43,000 nucleotides of DNA, taken from JACRAO01 sp964490895 (lineage in GTDB: Bacteria; Bdellovibrionota; UBA1018). The notes under the pieces are model-generated. The model was not told the origin of the DNA, did no database searches, and saw nothing but the letters and a program-made list of their open reading frames with translations. Position numbers and translations under genes: made by a program. Below, piece by piece: positions 15,331-24,945 of this stretch. How positions within the stretch are numbered: the first letter of the stretch is position 1; each line of letters opens with the position of its first letter. The DNA is taken from the NCBI GenBank assembly GCA_964490895.1, contig CAZBEI010000092.1, positions 1-43,000 of the forward strand, in the 5' to 3' direction.

Positions 15331-16623
15331 ATGGTTTGGACAACATACAAAGAAAAAATTAAGCACTTGTCCCAAAGGATTGTGGACGCACAAAAGCCGA
15401 TCCGCATTTTAGATGCGATCAAATGGGATCCCTCCATCGAACACGATCTTAAAAAAAGTCATTACAAAGACATCCCTAAGCTGGCCCCTGATTATTATTC
15501 AAAGTTGGACATGGGTTATGATCCTGATAAAAAAATCCAGGAATTCAAAGAGATAGAACAAGAAATCACAACAGCACTTGGAGCTGAAGACGAAATAGGC
15601 CGCCTCCTTCTAGCCATGAGTCAAGAATATCAGACCGTTGTCAAAATGATTTTAAATCGCGGGACAAAAAAATTTTGGGAGTACAGCTGTCAACTCTATG
15701 GTTCTCCAAAAGATTATTTTTTTGGAGATAAAAATAAAATCATTGATTTAGGGCACATGCTTTATTCTGTCTTATCCAAAATTGACGACAGTGCGCTAGG
15801 GTCTGAGTATCCAGAGGACATTGAGGCAGAAGAAGTCGTTCGTACCCTCAATGAGCGATTTCAAAATTATTTTGTAGATGATCCTGTGCGGGCTAAGCTT
15901 TCGGATGGGATTTTGGCTGATGCTTCTGCAGGAAGTGACATTGTCAAAATCAAAGAGGGTTCAAAATTTTCTAAAAGAGATGTCGATATTCTAGAAGTCC
16001 ATGAAGGTTGGGTGCATGTAGGAACCACTCAAAATGGAAATGCGCAACACATTGCCAAATGGCTCTCCAAGGGGCCTCCACGTTGTTCCGCCACGCAAGA
16101 GGGTCTCGCAGTTTTTATGGAGATTTTTTCTTTTCGCACTTACCCCAGGCGCGCCAGACAAATTAACGACCGCATTTTGGCGATCGATAAGGTCGAAGAA
16201 GGTGCCAATATTCTAGAACTCATTGAGTTTTATAGAACCGAAGGGTACTCCGAAGAGGACTCTCTCAACAATGCCAAACGAGTTTTTAGAGGAGGCCCCC
16301 TAGAGGGGGGTGCTCCTTATACGAAAGACATCTCTTATTGCCGTGGCTTTATACAAAATTATAATTTTATGCAGGCGGCAATTCGCGGAGCCCGTCCTCA
16401 GCTCATTCCTTTTTTGTTTTTAGGAAAACTCAATGTCGAAGATGTGCCGCTTCTTTACCAGAAGTACAAAGAAGGCATCATCGATCCTCCGCGCTATATC
16501 CCGCCTCATTTTAGAGACTTAAATGGCTTGGTTGTTTGGATGAGTTTTTCTACTTTTTTGAATTTAGTAGATATGAAAAGCATTCAAGAACATTATAATA
16601 AATTATTTGATAAATATTTATAA
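15331..16623 (+). CDS. DUF1704 metalloprotease-like protein (QEGLA motif, MATCAP-type)
   Basis: This 430-residue protein carries HEGWVH at 224-229, an H-E-x-x-x-H zinc motif, and QEGLA at 256-260, the signature of 'flavohaemoglobin expression-modulating QEGLA motif' proteins (DUF1704). Eukaryotic relatives of this family (MATCAP) are metallocarboxypeptidases that remove the C-terminal tyrosine of tubulin. The bacterial role is unknown. Glu257 of QEGLA is the likely third metal ligand. There is no signal peptide, so it is cytoplasmic. An 11-base gap leads to the parvulin gene, so they are probably cotranscribed. Family assignment is firm; function and substrate are open. Confidence 0.88.
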   Translation: MVWTTYKEKIKHLSQRIVDAQKPIRILDAIKWDPSIEHDLKKSHYKDIPKLAPDYYSKLDMGYDPDKKIQEFKEIEQEITTALGAEDEIGRLLLAMSQEYQTVVKMILNRGTKKFWEYSCQLYGSPKDYFFGDKNKIIDLGHMLYSVLSKIDDSALGSEYPEDIEAEEVVRTLNERFQNYFVDDPVRAKLSDGILADASAGSDIVKIKEGSKFSKRDVDILEVHEGWVHVGTTQNGNAQHIAKWLSKGPPRCSATQEGLAVFMEIFSFRTYPRRARQINDRILAIDKVEEGANILELIEFYRTEGYSEEDSLNNAKRVFRGGPLEGGAPYTKDISYCRGFIQNYNFMQAAIRGARPQLIPFLFLGKLNVEDVPLLYQKYKEGIIDPPRYIPPHFRDLNGLVVWMSFSTFLNLVDMKSIQEHYNKLFDKYL

Positions 16624-16634
16624 AGGGAGTACCT

Positions 16635-17450
16635 ATGAAACCAAAATTATTTTATGTCATTTTGTTTGGGTTCGTTTTGATCTCATGGTCTTATGCAGAA
16701 AAAGCTCAAGGACCTAAATCTCTGGCGACCGTCAACGGAAAAGAGATCACTGAAAAAGATGTCGAATTTTCGCTCGAAGGCCTCGCTCCAGAGCAGAAAA
16801 AAAACATTATAGGAGATCGTCACTCTCGCAGCCAAGTGCTGATGAGTCTCATTGATCAAGAATTATTGATAAAAAAGGCAGAAGAAAAAAAGATGGATCA
16901 AACCCCAGAATTTACCAGTGCTGTCACCGCTTTTAAAAAAAGGCTCTTATCCGAAATGGTTTTACAAAAAGAGTTGGGATCTAAAGTCACCCCAAAAGAG
17001 CTCAAAAAATATTATGAAAACAACAAAATAAGGTATAGCACCGACGCATACCATGTTTGGCACATCTTAGTGTCTGACGCAACTCGGGCCAAAGAGATTT
17101 ATAAGAAAGCAAAGGTCGCAGCCACTGATTTTCAGGCGTTGGCAGAGAAAGTCTCTGAGGATCCTTCGGCAAAAAACAATCGTGGGGATTTGGGATATGT
17201 CGATATCCATAGCCCTTTTGTGGCGGAGTTCAAAGATGCTATTATAGGCTCGTCCAAAGGGAAACTGATTGGTCCCCTTAAAACTGCTTTTGGGTATCAC
17301 GTTATTAAAATTGTGGATAAAAAATTTGGCCACCCGCTGGGTTATGACGAAGTAGAACTCCTGGTTCAAAATGAATTCAAAAAAGAACTTCGCGAAAATT
17401 ACATTGACGAACTCAGGCAAAAAGCAAAGATCCACTGGTCCAAACCCTAA
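16635..17450 (+). CDS. Secreted parvulin-type peptidyl-prolyl isomerase
   Basis: This protein of 271 residues starts with a Sec signal peptide (MKPKLFYVILFGFVLISWSYA). A SurA/PrsA-like N-terminal helical region (about 25-130) precedes a single PpiC domain (about 135-240), with YHVWHILVSD at its start, and GDLGY and FGYHVIKIVDKK further on. Parvulins turn X-Pro bonds and help fold exported proteins, here most likely in the periplasm. GGGAG lies about 7 bases before the ATG. It is directly downstream of the DUF1704 gene and converges on the NtrC-type gene with 5 bp between the stops. No lipobox is present, so it is soluble rather than lipid-anchored. Confidence 0.92.
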   Translation: MKPKLFYVILFGFVLISWSYAEKAQGPKSLATVNGKEITEKDVEFSLEGLAPEQKKNIIGDRHSRSQVLMSLIDQELLIKKAEEKKMDQTPEFTSAVTAFKKRLLSEMVLQKELGSKVTPKELKKYYENNKIRYSTDAYHVWHILVSDATRAKEIYKKAKVAATDFQALAEKVSEDPSAKNNRGDLGYVDIHSPFVAEFKDAIIGSSKGKLIGPLKTAFGYHVIKIVDKKFGHPLGYDEVELLVQNEFKKELRENYIDELRQKAKIHWSKP

Positions 17451-17455
17451 GAACC

Positions 17456-18922
17456 CTAAATTGAATACTCTTTGGCGTTGATCCCATATTTTTCGAGTTT
17501 GCGGAGCAACGTTTTTTTAGGAATATTGGCATGCAGTGCTGTTTGGTTGATCCTCCCATTAAAAGCCCTCAAAGCGGAGATGAGAAATTGTTTTTCGAAT
17601 TCTTCTTTGTTGGCTTGAAAGTCTAATCTCTGAATGTCTAATTTGAAGCCTTTAGAAAGAACTGTACCTTGAGTGATCAATTCGTCCACAGAAGTTACTT
17701 TGGGTTGTTCAACTGCGGGAACTCCGCCAGATCTTTGAGACTCTTGAGACCCTTGGAGAGTCTCGGGTAAACTTTCGGGAGTGAGCCATTGTCCGCTTTC
17801 GATGACAAAGGCATGTTCGATGACATTTTCGAGTTCCCTGATATTTCCAGGCCACGCGTGTGTTTTGAGAAGCGCCATTGACTCTGGGGAGAGGCCTAAG
17901 ATATTTTTTTGGTGTTGGGTGTTGAATTTATCAATAAAATAGCGAGCTAAGACCTCGATGTCATTTTTTCTTTGTCGCAGGGGGGGCAACTGAATCGGCA
18001 GTACATTGAGGCGATAAAACAGGTCTTCGCGAAATTCCCCTTCTTTGATCATTTCCTCTAAGTTTCTATTGGTGGCTGCCACAATGCGAACATTGACTTC
18101 GACCTCACGGTTTGCTCCAACGGGAGTAAATTTTTTCTCCTGTAAAGCGCGCAAGAGTTTGACTTGCATTCCCGCAGAAATATCGCCGATTTCGTCTAAA
18201 AAAAGAGTCCCACCGTCGGCGTACTGAAATTTCCCAATTTTCCTGGAGTCTGCGCCTGTAAAAGCTCCTTTTTCATGTCCAAAGAACTCGCTTTCAATGA
18301 GGGTTTCTGGAACGGCGGAGCAATTGATGGTGACAAAACGATTGTCTTTTCTGGGGCTATTAAAATGGAGCGCCTGTGCCACAAGTTCTTTTCCTGTTCC
18401 GCTTTCTCCTCGGATAAGGACAGCTGTCTCCACTCGAGAGAGTTTGTCGATCACAGAGAAAATACGTTTCATCTCACTGCTCTGCCCAATAAATTCTGAG
18501 CCATTGGGGAGACGAAACACGGGAGCCGAAAGGGTGATGTTTTTGACCATCGAATGGGCTTTGAGCGCTTTATCCATGAGGTAAACTAAGTTTTCTGCTT
18601 TGATGGGTTTTTCTAGGTAATTGTAAGCACCTTCTTTTGTGGCCTCCACTGCATCTCGAATGTTTGAAAAAGCAGTTAAGACAATCACTGTGATGGAAGG
18701 GTCATGTAATTTTATTTCTTTGAGTGCTTCGAGTCCTGTCATTTTAGGCATATTGACATCCAAAAGAACAAGGTCATATTTTCCAGCTCGGACTTTGTTA
18801 ACGCCTTCTTCGCCGTCGCAAGCCTGGTCGACTTGATAGCGAGAGCCCTCGGTCTCTGACAAAGCTGAGCAAACAGATAGCCTCAAATTGGCATCATCAT
18901 CTACAACGAGTACTTTAAACAT
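17456..18922 (-). CDS. Sigma-54-dependent response regulator (NtrC family)
   Basis: This 488-residue activator has the standard three parts. The receiver domain (1-120) has the acidic pair at 8-10, phospho-acceptor Asp55 in LLDVNMP and Lys105 in EKP. The AAA+ domain (about 143-375) has Walker A GESGTGKE (172-179) and the sigma-54 contact loop GAFTGA (219-224), so it should open promoters through RpoN. The C-terminus has a Fis-type helix-turn-helix (FNGRINQTALHANIPKKTLL). It overlaps the CHASE2 kinase gene by 8 bp, and the two form a cognate two-component pair. Target genes cannot be told from this window; no RpoN-type promoter was found here. Confidence 0.95.
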   Translation of the reverse strand: MFKVLVVDDDANLRLSVCSALSETEGSRYQVDQACDGEEGVNKVRAGKYDLVLLDVNMPKMTGLEALKEIKLHDPSITVIVLTAFSNIRDAVEATKEGAYNYLEKPIKAENLVYLMDKALKAHSMVKNITLSAPVFRLPNGSEFIGQSSEMKRIFSVIDKLSRVETAVLIRGESGTGKELVAQALHFNSPRKDNRFVTINCSAVPETLIESEFFGHEKGAFTGADSRKIGKFQYADGGTLFLDEIGDISAGMQVKLLRALQEKKFTPVGANREVEVNVRIVAATNRNLEEMIKEGEFREDLFYRLNVLPIQLPPLRQRKNDIEVLARYFIDKFNTQHQKNILGLSPESMALLKTHAWPGNIRELENVIEHAFVIESGQWLTPESLPETLQGSQESQRSGGVPAVEQPKVTSVDELITQGTVLSKGFKLDIQRLDFQANKEEFEKQFLISALRAFNGRINQTALHANIPKKTLLRKLEKYGINAKEYSI

Positions 18923-20900
18923 ACGCTTTCTCCTTCTTGTTTTCTAATTTCCCTGGTCTTAGAAATCTTCTTTTTTTAATTTTTAGTCCCATTTGAGAAA
19001 TCAATATCTCTTTAGGCATCTCAATGGGTAGAAAAATTTTGAATAAACTTCCCTTACAAAGTTCGCTTTCGACTTCTACGCGCCCCGCGTGAGCTTCTAC
19101 AAAATATTTGGTTAAGTAAAGTCCGAGCCCTGTGCCTGCGACTTTGCTTGTTTGTTCATTTTTAGCACGATAAAATCTTGTAAACAGATTTTTCTTTTCG
19201 TTTTCAGTCATGCCAATTCCATAATCTTGAATGGAGATTTCAATCCATTCTCCAAATTCTCTGGTTTGAACAAGAATTTCACTCTCTGGATGCGAATACT
19301 TGATGGCATTGTCAATGAGATTATTGATGACTTTAGAAATCAAAGTGGCATCCAATTTGATCGGAAACAAGGGCTCTAATTGGGTAGAAATTTTAATGTT
19401 TTTAGTTTTGTAAAGGGTTTTAAAGTTTTCTATTGAGCGCTCAATGATTTGATTAGGGTCTTTAGATTCGAAGGAAAGCTGAATTTGATTGGACTCTAAT
19501 TTTGAGAGCTCTAAAATACTGGAAATAAAACGATTGAGATCTTCGGTCGACGTGATGATGTTTTTGAGGGCCTCTGTGTCTTTGTCTACTAAGCGTTCAC
19601 GAGCTTTTTTTAAAATAAGTTCGGCCAGTCCTTGGATTCGCGCCACGGGTGTTTTTAAATCATGTGTGACAAGCGAGAGAAAGTTGGTTTTGAGTTCTTC
19701 CACCTGCACTAAAATTTCGTTTTTTCTCTGAAAGTCCCATCTTTTTTTATATTCTAAAATAAGCCGATAGGGGACAATGAGGTAATAGCTTACAAAAATT
19801 CCAACTAAGGGTTGGCTCGCTCTTATCCAAAGTCCTTTTGTGTTAAATAAAAAAAGCTCTATTAAAACAAAAGCGACGATTAAGCCTAGAGTCGAAAAAA
19901 CTCCATACAACGGGGTGGAGCTCATCACCCATGCAATAACAAACGAAGTGAGCGCAAAAGTCATGCTCCAATTGATCCATGCAGGTGCCCGGCGGATTCC
20001 ATCATTTTGGAGAATTGAGTCTAAGATGTTGGCGTGGACGAAAATTTTTGGATTGGTAAAAGATTTTTTAGAGTAAGGCGTAAAGGCATAATCAGTGGAG
20101 TCATCTTTAGAAAGAGTTCCAATGAGTAAGATTTTTCCGTTGAGCAGATTAGGATCCAGAATTTTATTTTCTAAAAGACTGAGAAAGGAAAGGTGAGGGT
20201 AAGGAGCCTGCCCATGGTATCTAAAGAAAAACTGGTAGCCGTCAAGCTCTGGCACATAAAAACTACCTCGAGGCAGTCTGCCTGCCGAAAGATATCCCAA
20301 CTCTTGTGCCAATTGAATATGAAAAACAGGTTTGTTGTTCAGGTAGGTGAGAGCGCGTCTTGTGATTTTATCCTCAGAGAAAACATTTCCATCTTTATGA
20401 ATCACAGCTAAGGAGGAGGGTAGTTCGCTCAAGGGATAAGGGGGGAGAATTTCGCCCATGACGTCAAATGGAGTTCCGAGCAAGACCGGGATTCCGCGTG
20501 CTTTGAGTTTTTTTGCCAGTTCTACAAAAGTACGAGAGGAATCTCCGCGGTATTTGTCGGGATCCAGTTCGCTCACTCGGTTCATGTCCACAAGGTAGCC
20601 AATTGCTTTGGGATTATATTTTTCTAAAACTTCTAACACTTTTGTATGAAAGTTAAGCGGCAGTGGAGAAAGCTCACCTAAGCCCTTTGTGGTTGCTTCG
20701 TCGATGGTCACGACAACAATATCGGGGTTTGGAAAGACAGATGGAGAGTGAGTCATTCTAAAATCGTAGAGACTTGACTCTAAGAGATTGAATTCTAAAT
20801 TCATGAGGACTGCCGTGAGAAAAAAAGCACTTCCTAAAATCAGTGCCGGTTTCTCAAATCGCGCGATCCATTTTTTAGATAAAAACTGTCTCCAAACCAC
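18915..20900 (-). CDS. CHASE2 sensor histidine kinase
   Basis: The kinase has an N-terminal membrane helix (LILGSAFFLTAVLMNL), an extracytoplasmic CHASE2 sensing domain of about 270 residues, then three membrane segments, a HisKA region with VTHDLKTPVARI holding the phospho-acceptor His, and an HATPase domain (NLIDNAIKY, GIGM, GTGLGL). It senses an unknown periplasmic signal and phosphorylates the overlapping NtrC-type regulator. The frame is open back to TTG 20963, but the best promoter elements lie at 20950-20974, downstream of or overlapping that codon. GTG 20900, preceded by GAGG, is therefore preferred. A hairpin in the leader (20925-20943) may influence expression. Confidence 0.92.
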   Translation of the reverse strand: MVWRQFLSKKWIARFEKPALILGSAFFLTAVLMNLEFNLLESSLYDFRMTHSPSVFPNPDIVVVTIDEATTKGLGELSPLPLNFHTKVLEVLEKYNPKAIGYLVDMNRVSELDPDKYRGDSSRTFVELAKKLKARGIPVLLGTPFDVMGEILPPYPLSELPSSLAVIHKDGNVFSEDKITRRALTYLNNKPVFHIQLAQELGYLSAGRLPRGSFYVPELDGYQFFFRYHGQAPYPHLSFLSLLENKILDPNLLNGKILLIGTLSKDDSTDYAFTPYSKKSFTNPKIFVHANILDSILQNDGIRRAPAWINWSMTFALTSFVIAWVMSSTPLYGVFSTLGLIVAFVLIELFLFNTKGLWIRASQPLVGIFVSYYLIVPYRLILEYKKRWDFQRKNEILVQVEELKTNFLSLVTHDLKTPVARIQGLAELILKKARERLVDKDTEALKNIITSTEDLNRFISSILELSKLESNQIQLSFESKDPNQIIERSIENFKTLYKTKNIKISTQLEPLFPIKLDATLISKVINNLIDNAIKYSHPESEILVQTREFGEWIEISIQDYGIGMTENEKKNLFTRFYRAKNEQTSKVAGTGLGLYLTKYFVEAHAGRVEVESELCKGSLFKIFLPIEMPKEILISQMGLKIKKRRFLRPGKLENKKEKAYV

Positions 20901-20924
20901 TTCCGCCTCACATCCTGCTCTACT

Positions 20925-20943
20925 GAGAGGGACTCTCCCTCTC
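20925..20943 (-). repeat. Perfect 8-bp hairpin in the kinase mRNA leader
   Basis: GAGAGGGA (20925-20932) and TCCCTCTC (20936-20943) are separated by only 3 bases. It lies between the predicted promoter and the GTG start of the CHASE2 kinase, so it would be part of the 5' UTR. Confidence 0.5.
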
Positions 20944-20949
20944 TCAGGG

Positions 20950-20974
20950 ATTATATAAAGCAAGGATTATACCA
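20950..20974 (-). promoter_or_regulatory. Promoter region of the CHASE2 kinase-regulator operon
   Basis: On the minus strand two exact TATAAT -10 boxes occur, at 20971-20966 and 20955-20950. The first is an extended -10 (TGGTATAAT), which can work without a good -35. Transcription would start near 20959 or 20943. Confidence 0.5.
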
Positions 20975-21069
20975 ACTGGTGGCTTTTTGCACCCAAAATA
21001 AGTGCTTGGAATTAATAGGGAAAAAAAACAGAGTGAGAATTGGCGCTAAAAAAACTGTCTAAGGATTGG

Positions 21070-23304
21070 TCAGTTGGGAGGTTCGTTCTCGTATTTTTCC
21101 ACGAGAGTTTGGGATTCGGGAGTGTTTGAAGTAGCCCCTTTTCCAGTGGTGCGGTTGATTCGAAAGTTTTGCAAATGGGGGCTTGCAGGGAAAGAGAGGA
21201 TAGGAGCGCTTTCTAAGGCCTGGTTCATAAAGTTTGCCCAGATGGGGAGAGCCGTTCCCGCTCCGGTCAATTTTGGGGGGCGAGTTTTGGAGTGGATTTT
21301 TTCGTCTTGGCCGTCTAGGCCTACCCAAACTACAGCTGCAAGTTGTGGAGTAAAACCTGCAAACCAGCTGTCTCTGTATTGGCTTGTCGTGCCCGTTTTG
21401 CCTGCAGCAGGGCGATCAAATCCAAATGCCACTGCATTTTGTGCAGTCCCTCCCTCAGCAAAAACACTTTGGAGCAAGTCAATCAAAAGATCGATCGGAG
21501 CTCTCAAAAAAACTTCTTTAGGGTGATATATAAAACGGGCAAATTGATTTCCATTGTCGTGCGTGATGGCTCGAATGACAGTGAGCTCATCTTGCACTCC
21601 ATGATTTGCGATCACTGCGTAGGCCCGCAAGAGTTCTACAGGAGTGAGTTCGGCACTTCCAAGTGATAATGAGGGGACTGGAGGCAATGGCGACTCAATT
21701 CCCAAAGCTTTGGCCGTCTTAATGATTGGCTCAACGCCGATGTCAGCTCCAAGTCTAGCGGTAGCCACATTGATTGATTTCGCTAAAGCAGTTCGAAAGC
21801 TAACGGAGCCTAAATATTCGTTTTCATAATTTTTTGGACTCCAAGTTTGTTTTCCGTGGTCATAGGTCAGAGTCCAGGGTTCATCTTGCAAGGGATACCC
21901 TCCTCCATAGGGGATACCACTAGAGTCTTTGCCCAAAGAAAGCGCGGTCAAATAGACGAAGGGCTTAAAAGTAGAGCCCACTTGGCGTTTCATGTTTAAA
22001 ATTCGGTTAAAGTTACTTTTGCTATAATTTTTTCCTCCAACAAGAGCACGAATATAGCCATTTCCGGGGTCCACTGCAGCTAAGGCACCTTCGACTCCTT
22101 GTCTTTCTAACGGAGCAACGCCTTCTTGAACTGTCTTTTGAGCAATCTCGTTCATCTTTACATCTAAGGTTGTATACACTCTAAATCCTGCTAGAGAGAT
22201 TTCTTCTTCTGTCATTTTGTCTTTGAGGTGCCGGTAGAGCTCTGCTTTTACATAATCTGTAAAATAGGGGGCTTTGTTTACAGAAATTTTGGGCGGAGCT
22301 AGATGGATGGGCATGAGGTAAGCTTGTGCTTCTTCATTGTGCGCAATTTGGCTAGTCTCTGCCATCTTTCTTAAGACAAGGCGCATCCTTTCGAGGGCTC
22401 TGTTCCAAAAGCGGTAAGGAGAATAAAATCCTGGTCCCCTGATAAGTCCAGCCATGAGGGCGATTTCGGCCAGGTTAAGTTCGGTGATTTTTTTTCCAAA
22501 AAAATGTTCAGCGCCTTCGGCTATCCCGTGGACTTCAAGATTTCCAACTTGGCCCAAGTAAACTTCGTTTAGATACCGTTCTAATATTTTTTCTTTGCTA
22601 TAGCGAGCTTCGAGGAAGATCGCCAAAAAGAGTTCATTGATTTTTTTAAATAGGTTTTTAGATTTTCGCGCCATGAGATTTTTGACCAACTGCTGGGTGA
22701 GTGTGCTTCCTCCTTGTGCAAAGGAAAGGGTTTTAAAATTGACCCAAAAGGCTCTTGCAATGCCTCGAAAATCAAACCCACTGTGTTCTAAAAAATGCTG
22801 GTCTTCGATTGCAATAATGGCTTTCCAAATGTCTGTTGGGATATCTTGAAAAGGGACCAAAGTCCTAATTTCTCGAGAGCCTCTGGAAAAAGTGGCCACA
22901 AGCTCTGGTTCTAGAAAAAGTTCAGAGATTTCTTTTTCTTCTAGCTGGATAGAAATGAGCGCGGCGTTATCTCTGATTCCATCAAAGTGCAATCGAATGG
23001 GTTTTGATTGCGCTGCCAGAGTGGGATGATCCTCTGGTATGAGATAAGTCGGATAATGAATGGGATGCAAAGTAAAGAAAACGTCATCGGAGTTTATTTG
23101 TATTGTGTAGCCTAGGACTTTGAGGGTGTCTAAAATGAGCTTACGGGATTGAGGGGGAGAGAGTTTGATGACGTCCGAAAAAATCCGAGTTGGAACAAAT
23201 TGATCTTGTTGGTTAAAGGCATGGTCGAGTTCTCGGTAGAGGAAACCCAGGTAAAAAGAAAATAAGATCCCCAATAAAATGACAACAATAATGAACTTTC
23301 GCAT
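21070..23304 (-). CDS. mrcB: Class A penicillin-binding protein, PBP1B type
   Basis: This 744-residue bifunctional enzyme polymerises and cross-links peptidoglycan. A short cytoplasmic start and one membrane helix (4-22) lead to a UB2H-like region (about 40-130), the docking site of the LpoB activator in E. coli. The GT51 domain has IEDQHFLEHSG with catalytic Glu167 and QGGSTLTQQLVKN. The transpeptidase has S-T-F-K (444-447, nucleophile Ser444), S-I-N (510-512) and K-T-G-T (636-639). All catalytic residues are present. The ATG begins MRKFIIVV. It is a single gene on the minus strand, upstream of the CHASE2 kinase and divergent from the outer-membrane barrel gene. Confidence 0.93.
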   Translation of the reverse strand: MRKFIIVVILLGILFSFYLGFLYRELDHAFNQQDQFVPTRIFSDVIKLSPPQSRKLILDTLKVLGYTIQINSDDVFFTLHPIHYPTYLIPEDHPTLAAQSKPIRLHFDGIRDNAALISIQLEEKEISELFLEPELVATFSRGSREIRTLVPFQDIPTDIWKAIIAIEDQHFLEHSGFDFRGIARAFWVNFKTLSFAQGGSTLTQQLVKNLMARKSKNLFKKINELFLAIFLEARYSKEKILERYLNEVYLGQVGNLEVHGIAEGAEHFFGKKITELNLAEIALMAGLIRGPGFYSPYRFWNRALERMRLVLRKMAETSQIAHNEEAQAYLMPIHLAPPKISVNKAPYFTDYVKAELYRHLKDKMTEEEISLAGFRVYTTLDVKMNEIAQKTVQEGVAPLERQGVEGALAAVDPGNGYIRALVGGKNYSKSNFNRILNMKRQVGSTFKPFVYLTALSLGKDSSGIPYGGGYPLQDEPWTLTYDHGKQTWSPKNYENEYLGSVSFRTALAKSINVATARLGADIGVEPIIKTAKALGIESPLPPVPSLSLGSAELTPVELLRAYAVIANHGVQDELTVIRAITHDNGNQFARFIYHPKEVFLRAPIDLLIDLLQSVFAEGGTAQNAVAFGFDRPAAGKTGTTSQYRDSWFAGFTPQLAAVVWVGLDGQDEKIHSKTRPPKLTGAGTALPIWANFMNQALESAPILSFPASPHLQNFRINRTTGKGATSNTPESQTLVEKYENEPPN

Positions 23305-23342
23305 GAATGTCCTTGACTGAACTCTCTTAGATTAATAGAAAA

Positions 23343-23371
23343 TTGGCATAAGATGCAATGTTTTTTAAGAT
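23343..23371 (+). promoter_or_regulatory. Sigma-70-type promoter of the outer-membrane barrel gene
   Basis: TTGGCA (23343-23348) and TAAGAT (23366-23371) are 17 bases apart, 28 bases before the ATG. The AGAAAGAAGG ribosome-binding site follows near 23383-23392. Confidence 0.55.
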
Positions 23372-23398
23372 CGCGTCAAAAGAAAGAAGGTTTTTAAA

Positions 23399-24943
23399 AT
23401 GAAGTCAAAGACAATAGTTTCGAAATTAGCTTTGAGTTTGTGTGTGGTCTGTGCAGGCGTTTATGCAAAAAGCGCAACAGCTTTAGATTTAGATTGGTCA
23501 GGTCAGTTTCGATCCGAAGCGCATACGATTTTTAATTACTCTATGGATTCTGCAAATGCGACCCCAGATGCAGCCCGTGTCGTAGCAGAAGGTTACTACA
23601 TTCCTGGAGGCGGAAAAACTCGAGCTACTTTTCAAACTTTATTTTTAAAGCTCAAGCCCAAGGTCATTGTGAATGACAATGTCTATATTAAATCAGAGTG
23701 GTGGTTATCGGACCCTATCTATGGATTTTTTGGGAGTGGGGCTCCTTATTCGGTTGATCAAAGACAGTATTATTCTACGCAAAGTCGTGGATCTTTGATG
23801 TCGGTACAAAGACTTTGGCTCGATGTCTTAACTGATATTGGCACTTTTCAGGTGGGACGAGCTCCGTTGCATTGGGGACTCGGCCTTGTTTGGAACAGTG
23901 GAGATGGCCTTTGGGATCGCTATGAGTCTACGGGAGATGTTTTGCGCCTAGTCTCGAAGTTTGGATCTTTTTCTTTTACCCCGGCGATTGTGAAGTATTC
24001 GGCAGGAAACAATCTGGGTGGGGCTTCTAATGTAACCTTGGCGCCTTTTACAAACACCGTTACAGTTGGCGAAGGCAATGTGATGGATTATTCCCTGATG
24101 CTCAAGTACGAAAATCCAGACGAGGATTTTGAAGGTGGAGTCCATTTTGTAAAAAGAATAGCAGGAGCGGCTCAAGACCCTGTTTCGGGGTGGTTAGGAG
24201 TGGGCACAAAACCACAGACTCCTGTGGGGATGAACTTTAATACTTGGGATCTGTATGGGCAGAAAAAGTTTTCGAAAGTACGCCTTTCGGGAGAGGTTCC
24301 GATTACCTCAGGAGATATTGGTGGAATTGAGTATAAAAGTTTTGCTCTTGCGTTAGATGGAAATTGGAAGCTTAATGACACGTGGGAGTTTTCTATTCGA
24401 ACTGGCCTCATTCCAGGTCAACCCAATCAAACTGGAGGCGTGGCGGACAAAATTAAGGGGTTTTATTTTCATCCCAACTACCACTTGGCTTTGATTATGT
24501 TCAATTATCAATTGGCCGGTTTTGCTGGACCCAATACTCAAAATAATCCTAACACGGGAGCTCAAAGTTTACTTTCGCCCTATGACAATCCAATGACGAA
24601 TGCAAATTATTTGACACTTGGAGCTGGGGTGCATGTCAGCCGATGGACCTTTAGAACAAACTTTGCTTTTGCCAGTGCCAGAGAGTCTGCTATTGCTGGA
24701 GCAGACTTTTTTAACACATGGAAGAGAAAATACGTGACCAATCTAACCGGGACAACTCAAGCAAAGTCACTGGGATGGGAAATGGATTATGGCGCGGCGT
24801 TCCAGTGGGATGATTCTTTTTTGTGTCAATTGGACATGGGATTTTTTTTCCCAGGAGGGTTTTATAAGTTTTCAAATACCGCTACAGAAAATACGACATC
24901 GACAGTGATTGCAGGAGTGGCTAGAGTTGGGGTAACATTTTAG
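23399..24943 (+). CDS. Outer-membrane beta-barrel protein of unknown function
   Basis: The 514-residue protein has a signal peptide (MKSKTIVSKLALSLCVVCAGVYAKSATA) and a mature chain full of alternating aromatic and polar strands, such as LKPKVIVNDNVYIKSEWWLSD, and ends in Phe (ARVGVTF), the outer-membrane assembly signal read by BamA. Large Gly/Asn-rich loops alternate with strands. I cannot name the family; a porin or a barrel of the alginate-export type is possible. A good promoter and ribosome-binding site precede it. The hybrid kinase gene starts 2 bases after its stop, so barrel and signalling genes form one operon, which is unusual and may mean that the kinase responds to envelope status. 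Confidence 0.8.
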   Translation: MKSKTIVSKLALSLCVVCAGVYAKSATALDLDWSGQFRSEAHTIFNYSMDSANATPDAARVVAEGYYIPGGGKTRATFQTLFLKLKPKVIVNDNVYIKSEWWLSDPIYGFFGSGAPYSVDQRQYYSTQSRGSLMSVQRLWLDVLTDIGTFQVGRAPLHWGLGLVWNSGDGLWDRYESTGDVLRLVSKFGSFSFTPAIVKYSAGNNLGGASNVTLAPFTNTVTVGEGNVMDYSLMLKYENPDEDFEGGVHFVKRIAGAAQDPVSGWLGVGTKPQTPVGMNFNTWDLYGQKKFSKVRLSGEVPITSGDIGGIEYKSFALALDGNWKLNDTWEFSIRTGLIPGQPNQTGGVADKIKGFYFHPNYHLALIMFNYQLAGFAGPNTQNNPNTGAQSLLSPYDNPMTNANYLTLGAGVHVSRWTFRTNFAFASARESAIAGADFFNTWKRKYVTNLTGTTQAKSLGWEMDYGAAFQWDDSFLCQLDMGFFFPGGFYKFSNTATENTTSTVIAGVARVGVTF

Positions 24944-24945
24944 AT

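Noticed and set aside
21074..21526. 150-residue frame on the plus strand
   Set aside because: It lies wholly opposite the well-supported PBP1B gene, has no family likeness and no ribosome-binding site.
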